A stretch of DNA of 10,397 bases from Roseovarius sp. UBA3070 (GCA_002366775.1 DFBW01000133.1:1-10397); one strand, 5' to 3'. Numbered from the stretch's first letter, positions 1 through 8,121 are shown. Translations and numbers: made by a program. The notes: generated by a model not told the origin, from the sequence alone.

Positions 1-1461
1 GGGTTGTTCAACCCCGTCAATGGACTTGATCAGTCGTGGCGTGACCGACCGCCCAGTGGCAATCCGTGCCGTCATAACAGCCAGTTGCAAGGGTGACGCC
101 AGCACAAAACCTTGTCCGATGGAGGCATTCACACTGTCACCAATCACCCATTCAGCGCCTTTGATCTCGGCCTTCCAGGCCTTGGTGGGGGCCAGCCCTT
201 TGGCCACGCTGGTCATCGCCAGATCGTGTTTTACCCCAAGGCCCAGCTTGCGCGCCATGGTCGAGATATTCTCAATGCCGGTGCGCAGTGCCATTTCATA
301 AAAATAAACATCGCAACTTTCCCGTAGCGAGGTGTGCAGGTTCATATTGCCATGGCCACTGCGCTTCCAGCAATGGAATTTGCGATCTGACACTTCCAAA
401 AACCCCGGACAATGCACGGTGTCTTCTGCCTGGGCCTCGTCGGCCTCAAGAGCGGCCAATGCGGTGACCATCTTGAACGTAGATCCGGGCGGATATACCC
501 CCTGCACCGCTTTGTTGGGCAGGGGGCGATATTTGTTTTCCAGCAAGGCGCTATAGTCGGTCTGGCTAATGCCACGCACAAACAGGTTGGGATCAAAGCT
601 GGGGGTTGAAACACACGCCAGAAGATCGCCTGTTTCGCAGTTCATCACCACGGCGGCGGCACTTTCAGTTTTCAGACGGGCATGCACATAGGATTGCAGC
701 GCGCTTTCAATTGATATCTGAAAATCCGAGCCTGCGTTGCCCTCGACCCTGTCCAATTCTCGCATGATGCGCCCGGCCGCGTTGACCTCAACCCGCTTGG
801 TGCCCGCCTTGCCACGCAGGGGGTCTTCGCGGCGTGCCTCAAGCCCGATTTTGCCAACCTGAAAGCGCGGAATACGCAAAAGCTGGTCAGGGGCGTCGAT
901 GCGCGCCAGATCCTTGTCCGACACCGGGCCGACATAGCCCACGATATGGGCATAGTTCGCCCCCTGAGGGTAACGCCGCGAAAGGCCCACTTCCGGGGTG
1001 ACACCGGGTAGCGCCGGGGCGTTGACGGCCACACGGCTCAGATCATCCCAGGTGATCCGATCCGCAATGGTGACAGGTGTGTCACCACGCAAATCATGCA
1101 GGTCGCGCATGGCACGATCCAGCTCATCAGGGTCCAGCTCAACCAGTTGGGCCAGACGGGCGATCACCTGTTGCACGTCGCCCGCTTGTTCACGCACCAT
1201 CGTGATGCGGTAGCTGGGTACGTTTTCGGCCACCACACGGCCTTCGCGGTCAAAGATGCGGCCACGCGATGGCGGGATAAGACGGATATTGATGCGGTTC
1301 TCGTCAGCCAGCAGGCGGAATTCGTCAGCCTGATCAACCTGCATAAAGCGCATGCGCAAGGCCAAAAGCCCCCCAAACCCCGCCTGAGCCCCACCCAATA
1401 TCAGGGCGCGGCGGGTGATGCGGCGCTGGCTTTCTGCGTTATCACGGGTTGGGCGCCTCAT
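1..1461 (-). CDS. mrdA: Penicillin-binding protein 2, PBP2 (3'-truncated by window edge)
   Basis: Peptidoglycan DD-transpeptidase of the rod-elongation complex, anchored in the inner membrane with its catalytic domain in the periplasm; it cross-links strands made by RodA. The 487 codons in the window show a basic N-terminus, one membrane segment at about residues 17-42, the PBP-dimer signature RGRIFDREG near residue 67, and the transpeptidase motif PPGSTFK with catalytic Ser327 (codon at 481-483). The second motif is S382-C-D384; the PBP2-type SxD replaces the common SxN. The third motif (KTG) and roughly the last 140-160 residues lie beyond the left edge, judging from the usual family length. 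The ATG at 1461 overlaps the mreD stop in an ATGA junction, implying translational coupling. It is the last gene seen of the mreBCD-mrdA operon; rodA is the expected next gene. Identification is firm. Confidence 0.95.
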   Translation of the reverse strand, partial: MRRPTRDNAESQRRITRRALILGGAQAGFGGLLALRMRFMQVDQADEFRLLADENRINIRLIPPSRGRIFDREGRVVAENVPSYRITMVREQAGDVQQVIARLAQLVELDPDELDRAMRDLHDLRGDTPVTIADRITWDDLSRVAVNAPALPGVTPEVGLSRRYPQGANYAHIVGYVGPVSDKDLARIDAPDQLLRIPRFQVGKIGLEARREDPLRGKAGTKRVEVNAAGRIMRELDRVEGNAGSDFQISIESALQSYVHARLKTESAAAVVMNCETGDLLACVSTPSFDPNLFVRGISQTDYSALLENKYRPLPNKAVQGVYPPGSTFKMVTALAALEADEAQAEDTVHCPGFLEVSDRKFHCWKRSGHGNMNLHTSLRESCDVYFYEMALRTGIENISTMARKLGLGVKHDLAMTSVAKGLAPTKAWKAEIKGAEWVIGDSVNASIGQGFVLASPLQLAVMTARIATGRSVTPRLIKSIDGVEQP

Positions 1462-1997
1462 CGGCGGCTCGCCAATGTGTCCAGATCACCGGGGGCGTGT
1501 TTGCGCACACCCAGCAGGAATTGCGAGGCAATAACCACCACGGGATAGGCCGCCAACGTCATGAACACCTGCATCAGGTTCAGGGTCAGAGCCGGGCGAT
1601 CCACCAGCAGCACAGCCAGCACCACTTGATTGGCAAGCGTCATCAACAACAGTGTTATCGCCACAGTGACCCATTCCGCGGCAAAGGTCAGATCCCGCAG
1701 GCCCGGCGCGCGTGCCCGCAGGGTTTGTGTGCCAATCACCACCAAAGCGGCCCACAGGCCCGGTGGCATCTGAAACAATAACCCGGTCAGCAAAAAGACC
1801 AGTGCAATCAATGGGGCGGGCACAAATTCGGGGCGGCGCAGCACCCAGGCGCAGCTTAGCGCCAGGATCAGATCAGGCCCGGCCCAGTTGCGCGGGGCGG
1901 TTTCCAACGGCAGCAGGCTGAGAAAGGTCAGAAAGGTGCAAATGAGCAGATAAACGCTGCGCATCAGCCCGATGCGGGATCCAGGAGTGTCACCCAT
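1458..1997 (-). CDS. mreD: Rod shape-determining protein MreD
   Basis: Small polytopic inner-membrane protein of the elongation machinery that works with MreC and links MreB filaments to PBP2 and RodA. The 179-residue product is almost entirely hydrophobic, with membrane segments at roughly 13-31, 42-53, 60-77, 81-92, 107-131 and 140-165, and a short polar tail. Primary sequence of MreD is poorly conserved, so the call rests on this profile, the length and the position between mreC and mrdA. Two starts lie side by side: a GTG at 2000 and an ATG at 1997. I chose the ATG because GGAGG (minus strand of 2004-2008) sits 6 bases before it but only 3 before the GTG. The gene overlaps the mreC end by 8 bases and ends in the ATGA junction with mrdA. 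Confidence 0.9.
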   Translation of the reverse strand: MGDTPGSRIGLMRSVYLLICTFLTFLSLLPLETAPRNWAGPDLILALSCAWVLRRPEFVPAPLIALVFLLTGLLFQMPPGLWAALVVIGTQTLRARAPGLRDLTFAAEWVTVAITLLLMTLANQVVLAVLLVDRPALTLNLMQVFMTLAAYPVVVIASQFLLGVRKHAPGDLDTLASRR

Positions 1998-2907
1998 CAC
2001 TGGCCTCCGATGTGGTCTCGGACAGGGTCTCGGCCTCTGCGCCTATCGGATCAGATGTAATCAGATGGCCCGGATCGGTGATCGCGCGGTGGCCATAGTT
2101 GCGCAGCACACGCAAAAACTCGAGCCTCTCATAGTCCGCCGCCAGCCGCACACGAACGCGCCCGCCAGGATCTTTGGCAATCTGGCCAATGGCCAGACCG
2201 GGCGGGAATACGCCACCATCGCCCGATGTCAGCACGCGGTCCCCGGCGCGCAATTGATCAGCGTCTTCAATAAAATCCACCGGCGGGGCGGCGGTGTTAT
2301 CGCCCACAACCAGCGCTTTTTGGCCCGAGGGCTGGATCGTGACAGGAATGCGCGAGGACGTATCAGTGAGCAGCACAACACGCGCGGTGCGCTCACCTAC
2401 ACCCGAGGTGCGCCCCACAAGGCCCAAGCCGTCCATCGCGGCCCAGCCATCTACAATGCCATCGCGTGTGCCCACATTGATCAACACCGATTGCCGGAAA
2501 GGCGAGCCACTGTCAGCCATCACAACACCAGTGATAAAGGTCAGACGCGGGTCCAGCTGTACGTTGTTGAGATCCAGCAGGCGGGCGTTTTCCTGTTCCA
2601 ACTGTAGGGCGGCTTCTTTCCAGGCCTTCATCTGCTGGAGTTCGCGTCGAAGCTCTTGGTTTTGTTGGTAAATACGTTGATAGCTTTGGAAGTCGCGGAT
2701 AATGTTGATGGTGCCGGTGACAGGCGCCATGGCCCATTCAAAATTGGGTATCACACGGTCCACGACCTGCGCACGAAATCGCTCGACCCTTGGGCTGTCG
2801 ATCCGCCAGACCAGAAACAGGCCGACAAGGCACAGCACCAGAACCCCTGCCAGCAACCGCTTCAGGGGTCCGGTGTAGTCACTGCTGTGGTTTCTCTCAT
2901 TGGCCAA
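1990..2907 (-). CDS. mreC: Rod shape-determining protein MreC (TTG start)
   Basis: Bitopic inner-membrane protein whose periplasmic beta domain contacts PBP2 and helps activate elongation-type wall synthesis. The 305-residue product has a short cytoplasmic N-terminus, one membrane helix at about 17-36, a polar helical region likely to form a coiled coil at about 73-115 (rich in Q, E, R and L), then the beta-rich domain to about 275 with conserved-looking glycine turns. The tail (about 285-305) is acidic, rich in Thr and Ser, and probably disordered. The first in-frame start after an upstream TGA is a TTG at 2907, with AAAGGGG (minus strand of 2914-2920) 6 bases before it; no ATG fits the N-terminus better. 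It lies 31 bases after mreB and overlaps mreD. The rare start and the hairpin around its ribosome binding site may keep MreC output below that of MreB (inference). Confidence 0.95.
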   Translation of the reverse strand: MANERNHSSDYTGPLKRLLAGVLVLCLVGLFLVWRIDSPRVERFRAQVVDRVIPNFEWAMAPVTGTINIIRDFQSYQRIYQQNQELRRELQQMKAWKEAALQLEQENARLLDLNNVQLDPRLTFITGVVMADSGSPFRQSVLINVGTRDGIVDGWAAMDGLGLVGRTSGVGERTARVVLLTDTSSRIPVTIQPSGQKALVVGDNTAAPPVDFIEDADQLRAGDRVLTSGDGGVFPPGLAIGQIAKDPGGRVRVRLAADYERLEFLRVLRNYGHRAITDPGHLITSDPIGAEAETLSETTSEASDG

Positions 2908-2914
2908 TCGGGTC

Positions 2915-2930
2915 CCCTTTCACTTAAGGG
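2915..2930 (-). promoter_or_regulatory. Hairpin overlapping the mreC ribosome binding site
   Basis: In the mreB-mreC spacer the minus strand reads CCCTT, a 6-base loop, then AAGGG. The 3' arm of this 5-bp stem is part of the AAAGGGG ribosome binding site for the TTG-started mreC. Pairing would partly hide that site. The stem is short, so it would be a modest effect at most; there is no T-run, so it is not a terminator. Confidence 0.35.
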
Positions 2931-2938
2931 TCGACGCT

Positions 2939-4006
<1,068 letters not shown>

Positions 4007-4039
4007 TTATAGGTTAAGTGGCCCGCGACTCTCAGGCTG

Positions 4040-4072
4040 ACGAACCGCCGTCCTTATAGTGGGCAGGTTCGT
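4040..4072. repeat. Inverted repeat flanking the candidate mreB -10 box
   Basis: ACGAACC (4040-4046) and GGTTCGT (4066-4072) form a perfect 7-bp inverted repeat with a 19-base spacer that contains the candidate -10 box at 4053-4058. This could be an operator for a dimeric regulator acting on the elongation operon, or a leader hairpin. No specific regulator is recognised. Confidence 0.35.
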
Positions 4073-4081
4073 GCGGTGAAA
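4053..4081 (-). promoter_or_regulatory. Candidate promoter of the mreBCD-mrdA operon
   Basis: On the minus strand TTTCAC (4076-4081) and TATAAG (4053-4058) are 17 bases apart, resembling -35 and -10 boxes, and lie about 70 bases before the mreB ATG. An alternative -10, a perfect TATAAT (minus strand of 4006-4011), lies closer to mreB but lacks a good -35 and would leave a very short leader. The call is by consensus only. Confidence 0.4.
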
Positions 4082-4174
4082 GAGGCGTTTTCACGCACAT
4101 AAGCATCAAACTGCCTGTTTGTGAGAGGGGCAGGGGCCGGGCGCTCACGCGTTAACGATGTGTTTACCTATTTG

Positions 4175-4203
4175 TTGAGCTGCGACAGGGGCGGCTTTAC
4201 ACT
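4175..4203 (+). promoter_or_regulatory. Candidate promoter of the small lipoprotein gene
   Basis: TTGAGC (4175-4180) and TACACT (4198-4203) are 17 bases apart, each matching four of six consensus bases. Transcription would start near 4210, giving a short leader with a strong AAGGAG ribosome binding site at 4222-4227. A CtrA-like motif lies just upstream at 4152-4166. Confidence 0.4.
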
Positions 4204-4234
4204 TTGGTGTGGGGGCGAGGTAAGGAGTTACAAA

Positions 4235-4546
4235 ATGACTATTGGACGTCTGTTTCTGAGCGCCGTCATTTTGGCTGTCGGGGCCTGTTCTGCGCCCTCA
4301 GAGCGGATTGCGCCGGATGGGTATGATCTGGAGCTGTCGCACCCGTCGCCCTATGCGAATTACATTCAGGTCACCCCGGGAACACGCAGCGCTGATCTGC
4401 CTGACCCACAAGATATCGTCAGTCGGGATTTTTCTCTCTACCTTCGAAAATCAACAGGATGCGTATTAGACGCCTCGCGCCCGGCGTCGGTGTTGGGCAG
4501 CAAACAGGTGCCCGCGGGGTATATGGTGCCGATCATTTGCCCCTAA
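4235..4546 (+). CDS. Small predicted lipoprotein of unknown function
   Basis: I do not recognise this 103-residue protein as a named family. The N-terminus MTIGRLFLSAVILAVGAC is a lipoprotein-type signal: a short basic end, a hydrophobic stretch, and V-G-A-C with the lipid-accepting Cys18. The mature part of about 85 residues is polar, rich in Pro and Ser, and has two further cysteines, Cys76 and Cys102, that could form a disulfide in the periplasm. The ATG at 4235 follows AAGGAG with 7-base spacing, an excellent ribosome binding site; the reading frame is open back to 4121, but that extension lacks such a site and would bury the signal peptide. It is divergent from mreB and followed by an antisense tRNA gene. 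A role in the cell envelope is likely from the signal, but anything more specific would be a guess. Confidence 0.8.
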   Translation: MTIGRLFLSAVILAVGACSAPSERIAPDGYDLELSHPSPYANYIQVTPGTRSADLPDPQDIVSRDFSLYLRKSTGCVLDASRPASVLGSKQVPAGYMVPIICP

Positions 4547-4622
4547 AGACATGGCACGGATGTGCGGCGGCCGCTGGCGTTTTGGGTGGCCTTGCCCTAG
4601 TTGTCGGTAACGTCTGGTGAAA
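4547..4622. other. Short spacer between lipoprotein gene and tRNA-Thr
   Basis: These 76 bases hold no gene. The stretch contains a GCGGCCGC palindrome at 4567-4574 and a weak G-T-containing stem around it. I see no T-run terminator here for either strand. Confidence 0.6.
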
Positions 4623-4697
4623 TGGTGCTGTAGGGGAGGATTGAACTCCCGACCTCGTCATTACCAATGACGCGCTCTACCACTGAGCTACTACAGC
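4623..4697 (-). tRNA. tRNA-Thr (anticodon GGT), CCA encoded
   Basis: The minus strand folds into a full cloverleaf. The acceptor stem pairs GCTGTAG with CTACAGC over seven bases. The D arm is GCTC-AGTGGTA-GAGC. The anticodon arm is CGTCA-TTGGTAA-TGACG, with GGT as anticodon, which reads ACC and ACU threonine codons. The variable loop is AGGTC, and the T arm is GGGAG-TTCAATC-CTCCC. The discriminator base is A (4626), followed directly by an encoded CCA (4623-4625). The body is 72 bases without CCA. No integrase or element border is visible next to its 3' end. Confidence 0.97.
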
Positions 4698-4711
4698 ACA
4701 TTGTGGCGCGC

Positions 4712-4740
4712 TGAGTAGACCCAATCGCGTATCAGTGCAA
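4712..4740 (-). promoter_or_regulatory. Candidate promoter of tRNA-Thr
   Basis: On the minus strand TTGCAC (4735-4740) and TACTCA (4712-4717) are 17 bases apart, placed so that transcription would begin a few bases before the tRNA. The -35 is good and the -10 is poor. The -35 box overlaps the left arm of the hairpin at 4739-4757. Confidence 0.35.
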
Positions 4741-4760
4741 GGGTTATCTGGACCCTTTTT
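4739..4760 (+). terminator. Terminator-like hairpin upstream of the murA cluster
   Basis: AAGGGT (4739-4744), a 7-base loop and ACCCTT (4752-4757) form a 6-bp stem, and the 3' arm runs into five consecutive T bases ending at 4760. On the plus strand this resembles a small intrinsic terminator that would stop transcripts from the lipoprotein gene, which run antisense through tRNA-Thr. Only 23 bases separate it from the next start codon, so it could instead be a leader or attenuator structure of the murA cluster, for which I find no convincing promoter downstream of the hairpin. Confidence 0.4.
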
Positions 4761-4783
4761 CAGACCTGCTGTAGAGAGGGGGC

Positions 4784-4939
4784 ATGACAAAAAACACCAA
4801 GCCCAAATCGCCCGGGCCCAAGGCCAAGACGCGTGAAGATCGCCTGAAGGCGGCGTTAAAAGCAAACATGGCGCGGCGTAAAGCGCAGGCCAAGGCCAGA
4901 ACGGGCGAAAACCGGGTTGAGGACGAGGATAAAAGGTAG
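4784..4939 (+). CDS. Small basic protein upstream of murA
   Basis: A 51-residue protein with no catalytic motif and no membrane segment. It carries 17 Lys/Arg and 7 Asp/Glu residues. The N-terminal third is Lys/Pro-rich and probably disordered (MTKNTKPKSPGPKAK); residues 17-41 should form a basic helix (REDRLKAALKANMARRKAQA and on); the tail is charged and acidic. The ATG at 4784 follows a purine-rich GAGAGGG (4774-4780). It ends 5 bases before murA, so the two are almost certainly co-transcribed. Small basic proteins with a similar helix precede murA in other Rhodobacterales as far as I recall, which argues that it is real. Function is unknown; nucleic-acid or ribosome binding is possible from charge alone. 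Confidence 0.75.
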   Translation: MTKNTKPKSPGPKAKTREDRLKAALKANMARRKAQAKARTGENRVEDEDKR

Positions 4940-4944
4940 AGTAG

Positions 4945-6213
4945 ATGGACAGTATTATCGTAACAGGCAACGGGCCGCTGAGTGGTCAGATTCCAATTGC
5001 AGGGGCCAAGAACGCGTGTTTGACGCTGATGCCTGCCACATTGCTGAGCGAAGAGCCGTTGACGCTGACCAACGCGCCACGCCTGTCGGACATCAAAACC
5101 ATGACCGAGCTGCTGCAATCGCTGGGGACTGAGGTTACCTCGATGTCAGATGGTCAGGTGCTGGCCATGTCGAGCCACGATATGAACAACCATATTGCCG
5201 ATTATGACATCGTGCGCAAAATGCGCGCCTCTAACCTTGTGTTGGGGCCGATGTTGGCGCGGCTGGGCCATGCGGTGGTATCGCTGCCCGGTGGCTGTGC
5301 CATTGGGGCACGTCCGATGGATTTGCATATTGATGCGCTAACGGCGCTGGGTGCAGAAATTGAGCTGAAGGACGGCTATCTGCACGCTCAGGCTCCGGGG
5401 GGCCTCAAGGGTGCTGTGCATGAAATGCGCTTTGCCTCGGTCGGTGCCACTGAAAACGTGCTGATGGCGGCAACCTTGGCCAAGGGCACCACAGTGCTGA
5501 AAAACGCCGCACGCGAGCCCGAGATTGTCGATCTGGCGGATTGTCTGCGGGCGATGGGGGCGCAAATCGAAGGCGACGGCACCAGCACGATCACCATTCA
5601 GGGCGTGGACCGGCTGCACGGCGCCACCCATCAGGTGGTGACCGATCGCATTGAGCTGGGCACCTATATGCTGGCCCCCGCTATCTGTGGTGGCGAGGTG
5701 GAATGCCTCGGCGGGCGCATTGAGCTGGTCGGCGCATTTTGTGAAAAACTGGATGAGGCTGGCATCAGCGTGGAAGAAACGGCCAACGGGTTGAAAGTGT
5801 CTTGCAAGAACGGCCGCGCCAAGGCCGTTAACGTCACGACCGAGCCGTTCCCGGGGTTCCCCACCGACTTGCAAGCCCAGATGATGGCCCTGATGTGCAC
5901 CGCCGAAGGCAACTGTGTGCTTGAGGAAAAGATCTTTGAGAACCGGTTCATGCATGCCCCCGAACTGATGCGCATGGGCGCGCAGATTGAGGTGCACGGC
6001 GGGACCGCGTCGGTGACGGGGGTCGAAAAGCTCAAAGGGGCGCAGGTGATGGCCACTGATTTGCGCGCCAGTATTTCGCTGATCCTTGCGGGTCTGGCTG
6101 CCGAGGGTGAAACCATCGTGAACCGTGTCTATCACCTTGATCGCGGCTACGAGAGGGTCGTGGCGAAGCTGAGCAATCTGGGCGCAAAAATTGAACGGGT
6201 ATCCGGCTCATGA
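4945..6213 (+). CDS. murA: UDP-N-acetylglucosamine 1-carboxyvinyltransferase MurA
   Basis: Cytoplasmic enzyme that transfers enolpyruvate from phosphoenolpyruvate to UDP-GlcNAc, the first committed step of peptidoglycan synthesis and the target of fosfomycin. The 422-residue product matches the family length and the two-domain inside-out barrel. Visible active-site residues are Lys22-Asn23 in AGAKNA, Arg94 in RKMRAS, Cys118 in the loop [10 protein letters not shown] (the fosfomycin-sensitive Cys type), Arg123, Asp308 in GFPTDLQAQ, Arg374 in TDLRAS and Arg400 in DRGYE. The ATG at 4945 has AAAAGG about 8 bases upstream, inside the end of the small basic gene. Its TGA overlaps the next ATG (ATGA), coupling it to the DUF2948 gene. 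It complements the divergent mre/mrd operon in wall synthesis. Confidence 0.98.
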   Translation: MDSIIVTGNGPLSGQIPIAGAKNACLTLMPATLLSEEPLTLTNAPRLSDIKTMTELLQSLGTEVTSMSDGQVLAMSSHDMNNHIADYDIVRKMRASNLVLGPMLARLGHAVVSLPGGCAIGARPMDLHIDALTALGAEIELKDGYLHAQAPGGLKGAVHEMRFASVGATENVLMAATLAKGTTVLKNAAREPEIVDLADCLRAMGAQIEGDGTSTITIQGVDRLHGATHQVVTDRIELGTYMLAPAICGGEVECLGGRIELVGAFCEKLDEAGISVEETANGLKVSCKNGRAKAVNVTTEPFPGFPTDLQAQMMALMCTAEGNCVLEEKIFENRFMHAPELMRMGAQIEVHGGTASVTGVEKLKGAQVMATDLRASISLILAGLAAEGETIVNRVYHLDRGYERVVAKLSNLGAKIERVSGS

Positions 6214-6680
6214 GCGATGATGCGCGGTTTGAAGATGGCGCTGAGCGCCCCCTGAATTTGGGCGCAATGGACGCTGAGGATTTGCAGGTGATTTCATCAC
6301 TGGTGCAGGATGCGGTGTTTCCAATCACTGAAATGACCTGGCGTGCGGCTGAGCGGCGTTTTGGCTTGTTGCTCAACCGGTTTCGTTGGGAAGACGCAGG
6401 GCAGGGGCGCCATTCACCTGAACGCGTTCAAGCTGTTCTGGCGGTTGATAATGTGCTGAAAGTGGCCAGTCAGGGGATTGATCGCACTGACCCGGATATG
6501 ATCCTGTCGGTGCTGAGTATCATCTTTGAGGCGGGTGAAGATGGCGCAGGGCATGTGTTGGTGACACTTGCCGGTGATGGCGCTATCCGCCTGGAAGCTG
6601 AGGCACTGGACGTGACCCTAAAAGATGTCACCCGGCCTTATCGCGCAACGTCTGGCAAGGTACCGACGCACAAGGATTGA
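6210..6680 (+). CDS. DUF2948 family protein
   Basis: A 156-residue, soluble, acidic protein with no signal peptide or membrane segment. I match it to the alphaproteobacterial DUF2948 family by memory of its typical segments: [17 protein letters not shown] near residues 22-38, the [14 protein letters not shown] region near 49-62, [11 protein letters not shown] near 69-79, and the repeated-strand part [20 protein letters not shown] near 120-139, followed by VTRPY. The alternation suggests a mixed alpha/beta fold. No catalytic residues are evident and the function is unknown. The start overlaps the murA stop in an ATGA junction, so its translation depends on murA. The fixed place beside murA suggests a link to envelope or general growth physiology, but this is only context. 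Confidence 0.85.
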   Translation: MSDDARFEDGAERPLNLGAMDAEDLQVISSLVQDAVFPITEMTWRAAERRFGLLLNRFRWEDAGQGRHSPERVQAVLAVDNVLKVASQGIDRTDPDMILSVLSIIFEAGEDGAGHVLVTLAGDGAIRLEAEALDVTLKDVTRPYRATSGKVPTHKD

Positions 6681-6703
6681 GCTGCCGGATCACGGTCAGC
6701 CCC

Positions 6704-6732
6704 TTGAGACCTTCCCCCCACAACGCTATGTC
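6704..6732 (+). promoter_or_regulatory. Candidate hisD promoter
   Basis: TTGAGA (6704-6709, five of six consensus bases) and TATGTC (6727-6732, weak) lie 17 bases apart in the 75-base gap before hisD. Transcription would start near 6739, just before the AAGGAG ribosome binding site at 6744-6749, giving a very short leader. hisD may equally be read through from murA. Confidence 0.35.
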
Positions 6733-6755
6733 CGCGCTCAACCAAGGAGCCTGCT

Positions 6756-8057
6756 ATGCCCGTATACCTTAACGCCAGCGACGCTGAGTTTGAGGCGCAG
6801 TTCACCGCTCTGTTAGGGGCCAAGCGCGAAGATGCGCCGGATGTGGATTCAGCCGTGGCCGCGATTATCGCAGATGTGCAGGCGCGTGGTGACGAGGCGG
6901 TCATAGAGCTGACCGAGAAGTTTGACCGGCTGACGCTAACGGCTCAAACTTTGCGGTTTTCCGAGGCTGAAATTGACACGCTGATTGCCCAGGTGCCTGA
7001 TGATGAGCGCGCAGCGCTTGAACTGGCCGCAGAACGCATTCGTGCCTATCACACCCGCCAGATGCCCGAAGATGCCAGTTGGCAGGACGGAGCAGGCGCC
7101 ACTTTGGGGTGGCGTTGGACCCCTGTATCGGCGGCGGGGTTGTATGTGCCGGGGGGGCTGGCGTCTTATCCATCATCTGTTCTGATGAACGCGATTCCGG
7201 CCAAAGTGGCCGGTGTGCCGCGCTTGGCCATCACCGTGCCTACACCCGACGGGCAGGCCAATCCGCTGGTTTTACTGGCCGCACGCCTGTCAGGCGTGGA
7301 TGAGATATACCGCATTGGCGGTGCACAGGCGATTGCAGCACTGGCCTATGGCACCAAAACGATCCCTCCAGTGGACAAGATCACCGGGCCGGGCAATGCC
7401 TTTGTTGCCGCTGCCAAGCGCCGGGTTTTCGGCAAAGTGGGCATTGATATGATCGCCGGGCCTTCGGAAATCCTGGTGATTGCCGATGCGGATAACCATC
7501 CCGATTGGATCGCCCTTGATCTGCTGAGCCAGGCCGAACACGACGAAAGTGCGCAATCCATCCTGATCACGGACAGTCCGGAATTCGCCAGGGCGGTTGA
7601 GGCCTCGGTCAACAAGTTCCTGGAAACGCTTGAGCGCCGCGCGATTGCCGGGGCCAGTTGGCGGGACAATGGCGCAATAATTATTGTGCCCGATCTGGAT
7701 GTGGCGGCTGCCTTGTCCAACCGGGTTGCGCCCGAGCATCTGGAGCTGTGTGTGGCAGACGACGAGGCGCTATCACAAAAGATCACCCATGCCGGTGCTA
7801 TTTTCCTCGGTGCGTGGACACCCGAGGCCATCGGCGACTATGTCGGCGGTCCCAACCATGTGTTGCCCACGGCACGTTCAGCGCGCTTCAGCAGTGGCCT
7901 GAATGTGATGGAGTTCCTCAAACGCACCACGCTGGCCCGGATGACCCCGGATGCCTTGCGTGCCATCGGCCCCGCCGCCGAGGTGCTGGCGCGCTCAGAA
8001 AGCCTTGAGGCGCATGGGCTGTCGGTGACGGCCCGGCTGAAACACCTGAACGACTGA
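6756..8057 (+). CDS. hisD: Histidinol dehydrogenase
   Basis: Zinc enzyme that oxidises L-histidinol to L-histidine in two NAD-dependent steps, the end of histidine biosynthesis. The 433-residue product has the family length. Zinc ligands are in place: Gln259 and His262 in SQAEHD, Asp361 in IGDYVGG, and His420 in EAHGLS. The catalytic pair Glu327-His328 lies in APEHLE. Family signatures around 208-238 (the GPGN and AGPSEI segments) and 366-390 (GPNHVLPT to FLKRTT) are clear. The ATG at 6756 has AAGGAG 6 bases upstream, a strong site. No other his gene is in the window, so it is separated from the rest of the pathway. It is flanked by genes of unknown function, an arrangement I associate with Rhodobacterales. 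Confidence 0.98.
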   Translation: MPVYLNASDAEFEAQFTALLGAKREDAPDVDSAVAAIIADVQARGDEAVIELTEKFDRLTLTAQTLRFSEAEIDTLIAQVPDDERAALELAAERIRAYHTRQMPEDASWQDGAGATLGWRWTPVSAAGLYVPGGLASYPSSVLMNAIPAKVAGVPRLAITVPTPDGQANPLVLLAARLSGVDEIYRIGGAQAIAALAYGTKTIPPVDKITGPGNAFVAAAKRRVFGKVGIDMIAGPSEILVIADADNHPDWIALDLLSQAEHDESAQSILITDSPEFARAVEASVNKFLETLERRAIAGASWRDNGAIIIVPDLDVAAALSNRVAPEHLELCVADDEALSQKITHAGAIFLGAWTPEAIGDYVGGPNHVLPTARSARFSSGLNVMEFLKRTTLARMTPDALRAIGPAAEVLARSESLEAHGLSVTARLKHLND

Positions 8058-8076
8058 TTTCTGATCCGCAAAGGGC

Positions 8077-8094
8077 CGTGGCCGCAGGGCCACG
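8077..8094. repeat. Stem-loop after hisD
   Basis: CGTGGCC (8077-8083), a GCAG loop and GGCCACG (8088-8094) make a perfect, GC-rich 7-bp stem 19 bases after the hisD stop. No T-run follows on either strand, so it is not a classic intrinsic terminator; it may protect the hisD 3' end or help Rho-dependent ending. Confidence 0.5.
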
Positions 8095-8121
8095 CAACTG
8101 GCCAGCGCAGGGCATGCTGCA

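Noticed and set aside
4121..4234. Upstream extension of the lipoprotein frame
   Set aside because: No good ribosome binding site there, and it would destroy the signal peptide; the ATG at 4235 has an ideal AAGGAG.
4567..4574. GCGGCCGC palindrome as a regulatory site or terminator
   Set aside because: It is a lone 8-bp GC palindrome with no T-run and no promoter nearby; chance is enough in this base composition.
4623..4697. tRNA-Thr as an integration site for a mobile element
   Set aside because: No integrase, no direct repeat of the tRNA 3' end, and housekeeping genes lie on both sides.
5338..6135. 265-codon open frame on the minus strand opposite murA
   Set aside because: Rich in His, Gln and Arg as expected from reading a GC-rich gene backwards; murA itself has all its active-site residues.
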